DNA from: Kappaphycus alvarezii
Taxonomy: Eukaryota > Rhodophyta > Florideophyceae > Gigartinales > Solieriaceae
Reading direction: 5' to 3'
Assembly: GCA_002205965.3 (NCBI GenBank)
Contig: NADL03000019.1
Location: 186,001 to 250,000, forward strand
DNA length: 64,000 nucleotides
Of the stretch, positions 59,824 through 64,000 are shown piece after piece (position 1 is the first letter of the stretch; each line of letters opens with the position of its first letter). The notes below the pieces were generated by a model. That model saw nothing but the letters and a program-made list of their open reading frames with translations. It was not told the DNA's origin and made no database searches. The position numbers were made by a program, and so were the translations under genes.

Positions 59824-61205
59824 ATGGAGCGCTCGTCAAAGAGGAGGAGGGAAATGAACTTGATGCTGGCCTATAGTATCCAGAACAGGGCAATCAGTAT
59901 GGGATCTATTGTTACCGCATCCGCTGCAGAGAGAGATGGGCCGGAGAGGGTCAAAAAGTGGAAAGGAAGACTGCCTTGGACGCGGAATATTGAACGTGGA
60001 GAGAGCACATAGTTGAAAGACTATCTTGGACCATCTCTGATATACAATCTACGCGCATTTCGCAGAGGCTTTAGAGTTCCCCGTTCCATGTTTCAAAGTA
60101 AGAATTCATGATGATCTGACAAACTTGTTTCCTACGATACGGAAAACCCGCCGAAATGCCGCAGGCAGGATAGGTATTACGTCACAGATCAAGGTTCTGG
60201 CATGTTTTGGTAAGCTCGGAACTGCTCAGCTCTAGATGATACAGATGATAGCGCTAAGATGTCATCGGAAACGCTACGACAGTACTTTCGTTTGTTTTGC
60301 GAATGAAACATGAAACTTTATGGATCTAATTACCTTAACAGGCGACTATCGATGGCCAAAATTCATGCTATAAGAAGAAATACGAAGTACATGGATTCTC
60401 TGGATGTGTGAGCGGTGTATACTGTGGCAAGCTCGTGTGGAAAAACTGTACCTATTCGCTCTAAAGACAGTATAACAACAAGAAAGAAGGAAAGTTAGGT
60501 ACTATTCAGGTCGAAGCATGGTGTGATCGTGATCTTTATATTTGGCATTGGTTCCCGGCAAGATGTGGAACGAGTAACGACAAAACGATGTTGGCCATAT
60601 AAATTTTTTTTACTGACATTCTGAATGGTAATTAAAAGTTTCGCATTCCTTCTGATTATCGTATTTCAACGTCCGCAATACTTCTTGAGCTACCTTACTT
60701 TCTCGCAGATGGCATATACCCAAACTGGTTCCCTTTTTGCAAAACTGCTACATCACCCTGATAACGATTACGAAATAAGGTACACAAAGCACCAAGAAGC
60801 GCCAAGGAATGGTATTGAGAGGGTGTTCGGAGTGTTGTAAGCTAGGTTTTACATACTGAGACGGGAATGCTACCAATGATACAAAGAAGATATAATTAAT
60901 GTTAGCAACACAAGTGTTATTCTGCACAATATGTTAGTACGAATGAATCAATGAGTGGAGTTTGCAGCAGATGAGAGCGCAGAGGGGAGTTTATTCGATT
61001 TATTAGGGGAGCTATACAATTTAGAAACTGCGAATGCGAACAATACGAGGCAAGAAGCCCAATAACACAACGAGGAGCTGCAAGGAGAGATTGAGGAAAG
61101 TGGGTTTGATTAGGAGGCTATTGAAATAAGAGAGAATTACATGACGATATCAAGTGCTCTTGAGTGCTTGTAAAAGGACCTCATTAACGCTGTGAAAGCG
61201 AAAAA
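59824..61205 (+). pseudogene. PIF/Harbinger transposase (Plant_tran family), broken
   Basis: DDE transposase/nuclease of the PIF/Harbinger superfamily. It starts MERSSKRRREMNLMLAYSIQ, with KDYLGPSLIYNLRAFRRGFR near 60015-60075 (family: DYF...P.Y....FRRRFRM). Then SETLRQYFRLFCE (60260-60300) and GFSGCVSGVYCGKLVWKNCT (60393-60450; family: GFPG..G.IDC.HW.WKNCP). Then YNNKKEGKLGTIQVEAWCDR and DLYIWHWFPARCGTSNDKTM, covering the second catalytic region. Then FAKLLHHPDNDYEIRYTKHQ, EAPRNGIERVFGVL, ARFYILRREC and TSVILHNMLVRMNQ. The first catalytic Asp block reads SGVYC where GAIDC or similar is expected, so activity is doubtful. Stops at about 60460, 60838 and 60871 and frame changes show decay. Confidence 0.88.
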
Positions 61206-61738
61206 TATGAGATAGTGAGTTAGAGAAGCTACAAGTACTTCGTGAGAATTATTTAAACTATAAACAGACCTCCAGAAAGGATTTTTCCGGTAGGGTCCCT
61301 GCCACCTTGCCTGCCATAGTGTAAGACAAATAACAAACCTACGCATTCACTACCTGAACTTTACGTCAGGAACTACTTTCAATTGAATGTAATTGTCCAT
61401 TAATGGACATGAAAATAAGGTCATAGCCAACTAATGCACTTCATTTTCTACAACAACAGCACCACTTCCAGACGCGTCGCATTCTCTCGCTCTCTTAGTT
61501 CATTCCTCGCGATCCATATTTTCGCGCTCACTAGCACGTCTTTTCATACCTCGCTTCCTCTCGTTGAGCCTATCAGACATGATTTCTTTATACTCTAGGG
61601 AAATCTTGTCTAGGATTTGCAACAATCTTTAATCGTTATCCGCATAAGCCGCCTCTTCGCTGCTCCTCTTGATTGCCAACAATACGCCATTTCCAACATC
61701 AATCTTTTGTAACAGTTCTTATAGTGTCTTCTCTATCT

Positions 61739-62713
61739 TCATGTTTTTTCTACTGTCATTCTCTTCACGTTTAGCAGATTTGATACCGACAGGACGCACT
61801 CTTTTGTAAAATTCAACAACAAATTGGCTTCCTCATCATTGTGTACTGCAAGTCCTTCTTCTTTTGCTGTTTCGAAGTCTCTTATTTTATTGTTCGGCAA
61901 CGATACAGTACAACGATGCAGTACCAGATCTGGTTCTACATCCCCAAGTGTTGCGAAGTTCTTCTTCTGATCGATCCTTGACATAATCATCCTCAAATAT
62001 AGGCTTCAAGGATAAGTAATCTGTCAATTCGATAAATTTTAACGGTGCAGCATACTTAAAAACACGGCTCTTTTCCTATACAGCTCTTTTCCTATACAGC
62101 TCTATACTCAATATATCAATGTCCTCATCCGTCGTTCCAGATATCTTCCCAGAGCGAACTTTTGCTCTCACCGCAAGAAAGTGCTGCGTCTCTCTGGTAT
62201 GTTGGGCCCATTTAGATCGCAGGGACTCACCTTTTCCATTCATGGAGTAGTTTCTAGCGCAAATACTGGCGATTACCTCCCACATAGTGGCTTCAGTCTG
62301 ATTAGGCCCTTTCATTGACCGGGATATCCAAGCGTTGGCAAGATACAATGATTCATCAGACGTGAATAATTCCCCCTGCCCTTCCGAATATCAGAAGAAT
62401 CCCTAGCAGATATTTAACCCGGACGAGGAATTGGTCTTCTTTGTTTTGGAGCCCTTACGCCTCCCTCTACCTCTTGTTGGTTTTGATATTAGAGGAATTG
62501 GTGTAGAACACATATCATGCGGCGTTTCTATTCCTCGCTGTTGAGTGCCAGTGTTGCTAGACTCATTGGGTTCGAAAGATTCTGGGATTGATCCGGGAGC
62601 ATTGAAAAGAAGGACTGAAGTTCATCGGGATCTTGGACGGGGTCATTGAGATTGACCTCCCCGGTTCTGGAGGCCGTGACTCTCCATCCGCCCTCACTTA
62701 GGGTGCGCTTCAT
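61739..62713 (-). pseudogene. PIF/Harbinger Myb/SANT-like DNA-binding protein (ORF1), broken
   Basis: Partner protein of the Harbinger transposase, facing it tail to tail. The minus strand begins MKRTLSEGGWRVTASRTGEV. It then holds an AT-hook-like RGRGRRKGSKTKKTNSSSG (62410-62490), and then the trihelix/Myb-like domain: SDESLYLANAWISRSMKGPN, QTEATMWEVIASICARNYSM, GESLRSKWAQHTRETQHFLA and SGTTDEDIDILSIELY (62090-62370). This is the layout of the Myb-like plus NAM-associated domain found in PIF ORF1 proteins. The C-terminal part is LHRCTVSLPNNKIRDFETAK with EEGLAVHNDEEANLLL. Stops near 62530 and 62400 and a 16-bp tandem duplication near 62069-62101 break the frame. Confidence 0.75.
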
Positions 62714-62887
62714 AATTAGATGGTGTCGTGGTGACGCTCCCTCTTGCTCCGAGAGTCAAGAAAATCGTGATGCATTGACAGAATGATGACCTCAAGCACC
62801 GTCTTTTGGCGGGAATCAGAAGAAATTAAACACGGGAGAATCCAATTGGCTGATCATATCTTGATTTCCGTTTAAAAAAATGGTGAC

Positions 62888-62959
62888 GGTGTATTCACTG
62901 GTGTATTTCGGTACCGGTATGCACATGGAAATACACCAGATCAAACGCTTTACACCGCC
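62888..62959. repeat. Right subterminal repeats and 11-bp hairpin of the PIF/Harbinger element
   Basis: Copies of GGTGTATTTC-like sequence lie at 62889 and 62900, with inverted copies at 62928-62938 and 62951-62959 (TACACCGCC). TGGTGTATTTC (62899-62909) and GAAATACACCA (62928-62938) form a perfect 11-bp stem with an 18-nt loop. Confidence 0.6.
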
Positions 62960-62969
62960 AAAAATAAAT

Positions 62970-63604
62970 TTATAACGCTGCTTAGGTTGTATATTGGGCT
63001 AAAGGTTTCCCAGAAATTCATTTACATCGCTGATAGACAGATAGACTTGCTCTAATATATTATATTTTGTGTAGCCACTTCGTGATACGCCGGCCTGTGT
63101 ATCAGATCTTTAGCTGCATTACCTGGTCGTCTATCGCCATGTGAAACAGAGGAGGCAGCCGGGGCGCTACTAAAGCAATGGAGACGATAGAAGTGTGTTT
63201 CAGAAAGTTGGGGAAAAAGGTCAATGGAGTGTATCTGGATTCCCACAAGAATCCAGATGAACCCCTTTTTATGGAAAATACTGTAGCTCTACTCTAGAAC
63301 TTCTATATTTGTGTTCACTCAGTAGAAATTACTAGAAAATCGAAGCGTAGCTATAGATTAGTTCTATATAGAAAAAAACTAAGTAAATAAAACGGTGACT
63401 TGGGGCTCCACGTCAAATAAAACCATGTAAGGAAAATAAAACCGCCATCTGGTTGCTCTGAGCTTCTAAATTATTCCAGACGATGCAGTTTCTCTGTTAC
63501 ACCACTGTGTAATAGAGAACTGAGATAAAAAGAGAACAAGTCTCTATTACAAAGAGTTGTAACAAAGACATTGTTAAATTATTCCCTCGCCCGGACTATT
63601 GACG
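62970..63604. other. No gene; probable LTR or flank of the Ty3/gypsy element
   Basis: AT-rich, with TTACACCACTGTGTAATAGAG (63496-63516) and TACAAAGAGTTGTAA (63550-63564) inverted motifs. This is where the 3' LTR of the minus-strand Ty3/gypsy element should lie. A direct LTR copy is outside the window, so borders cannot be set. Confidence 0.35.
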
Positions 63605-64000
63605 TTATCGTAAATGGTACTGCGGAAGCATATTTTGTTTCCAATTATACTGTTGAAAAGCTTCAGTTAACATGAAAGATCCATCTTCCATAACATCTAC
63701 AAATTCGTTTTTTGCCACTCGCATATGACGTGGTTACCATGAATTCAACATAACAACTGGTATCCCCGAACAATTTTCTTATAAGCTAAAAAAGCCTCAG
63801 CTTCTTTTTCTATTCAAGTAAGCAATTGAAGCGGCTCAGGAACAGGGGGAATAGGTGCATACAGCAACTCCAAGTGTGGTTTTTTGTGGATGATATGAAT
63901 TATTGGATGGATCTTAAAGTGAGCAGGGAGATGCAATCGAACAGCATTCTTACCAATAAGCTCCTTTACCATAAATGGACCAAATCTTCGCGCACCAAGC
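63605..64000 (-). pseudogene. Ty3/gypsy polyprotein C-terminus (integrase tail and chromodomain), partial
   Basis: The minus strand enters from beyond the window with [20 protein letters not shown] and [20 protein letters not shown], the GPY/F module of chromoviral integrases (family: RR.GPF.V...IG..AYRL.LP....IHPVFHV..LKP). A decayed chromodomain follows: GYQLLC, HGNHVICEWQK, and, after one frame change at an A-run, NEFVDVMEDGSFMLTEAFQQ, ending YHLR at 63605. The ending DGS..LTEAF..Y matches chromodomain tails of these elements. In-frame stops near 63817 and 63757 show the copy is dead. Upstream integrase and RT lie outside this window. Confidence 0.75.

Noticed and set aside
62970..63604. 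Exact LTR of the Ty3/gypsy element
   Set aside because: Only one side is in the window; no second copy exists to define the borders.

Overview
This is a nuclear eukaryotic window. The signs are spliceosomal introns, a Sm-ring protein gene, a peroxisomal catalase, pentatricopeptide-type organelle RNA genes, a TATA-led tRNA gene and several classes of eukaryotic transposons. Catalase and serine hydroxymethyltransferase have no introns, and only one gene here shows clear introns (two, of 114 and 117 bp). With the circularly permuted tRNA gene at about 58.8 kb, this fits an alga, most likely a red alga; that placement is an inference of moderate confidence. All calls were made by reading the sequence; no database search was run.

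Layout. 0-4 kb: a piggyBac-type transposase, two copies of an 18-bp perfect palindrome, and a minus-strand non-LTR reverse transcriptase fragment. 4.3-20.3 kb is the main gene block: catalase (+), a pentatricopeptide-repeat protein (-), a small acidic ORF (+), cytosolic serine hydroxymethyltransferase (+), SmE (+, three exons), a PTGES2-like glutaredoxin/GST-fold protein (-), an MPP6-like exosome cofactor (-), an unassigned skewed block, and a decayed glutaminyl cyclase (+). 20.8-48.6 kb is mostly AT-rich, with decayed and largely unrecognised coding tracts, minisatellites, and long stretches where I see no gene. 48.6-52.7 kb: a second non-LTR fragment (+) and an unrecognised multi-pass membrane protein (+). 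53.3-58.6 kb: minus-strand retroelement debris. 58.7-58.9 kb: a tRNA-Leu(CAG) gene whose 3' half lies before its 5' half. 59.6-63.0 kb: a PIF/Harbinger transposon with transposase (+) and Myb/SANT-like partner (-) facing each other and related short repeats near both ends. 63.6-64.0 kb: the chromodomain end of a Ty3/gypsy polyprotein (-).

Two points matter for anyone using this annotation. First, the conserved genes are broken by frameshifts that are nearly all repaired by changing a homopolymer run by one base, with little other decay. I read these as sequencing or assembly errors, not pseudogenes. The glutaminyl cyclase, the Harbinger ORFs and the retroelement tracts carry real stop codons and look truly decayed. 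Second, the most unusual object is the permuted tRNA-Leu gene: reordering its two halves gives a complete 83-nt class II tRNA with paired acceptor, D, anticodon and T stems.
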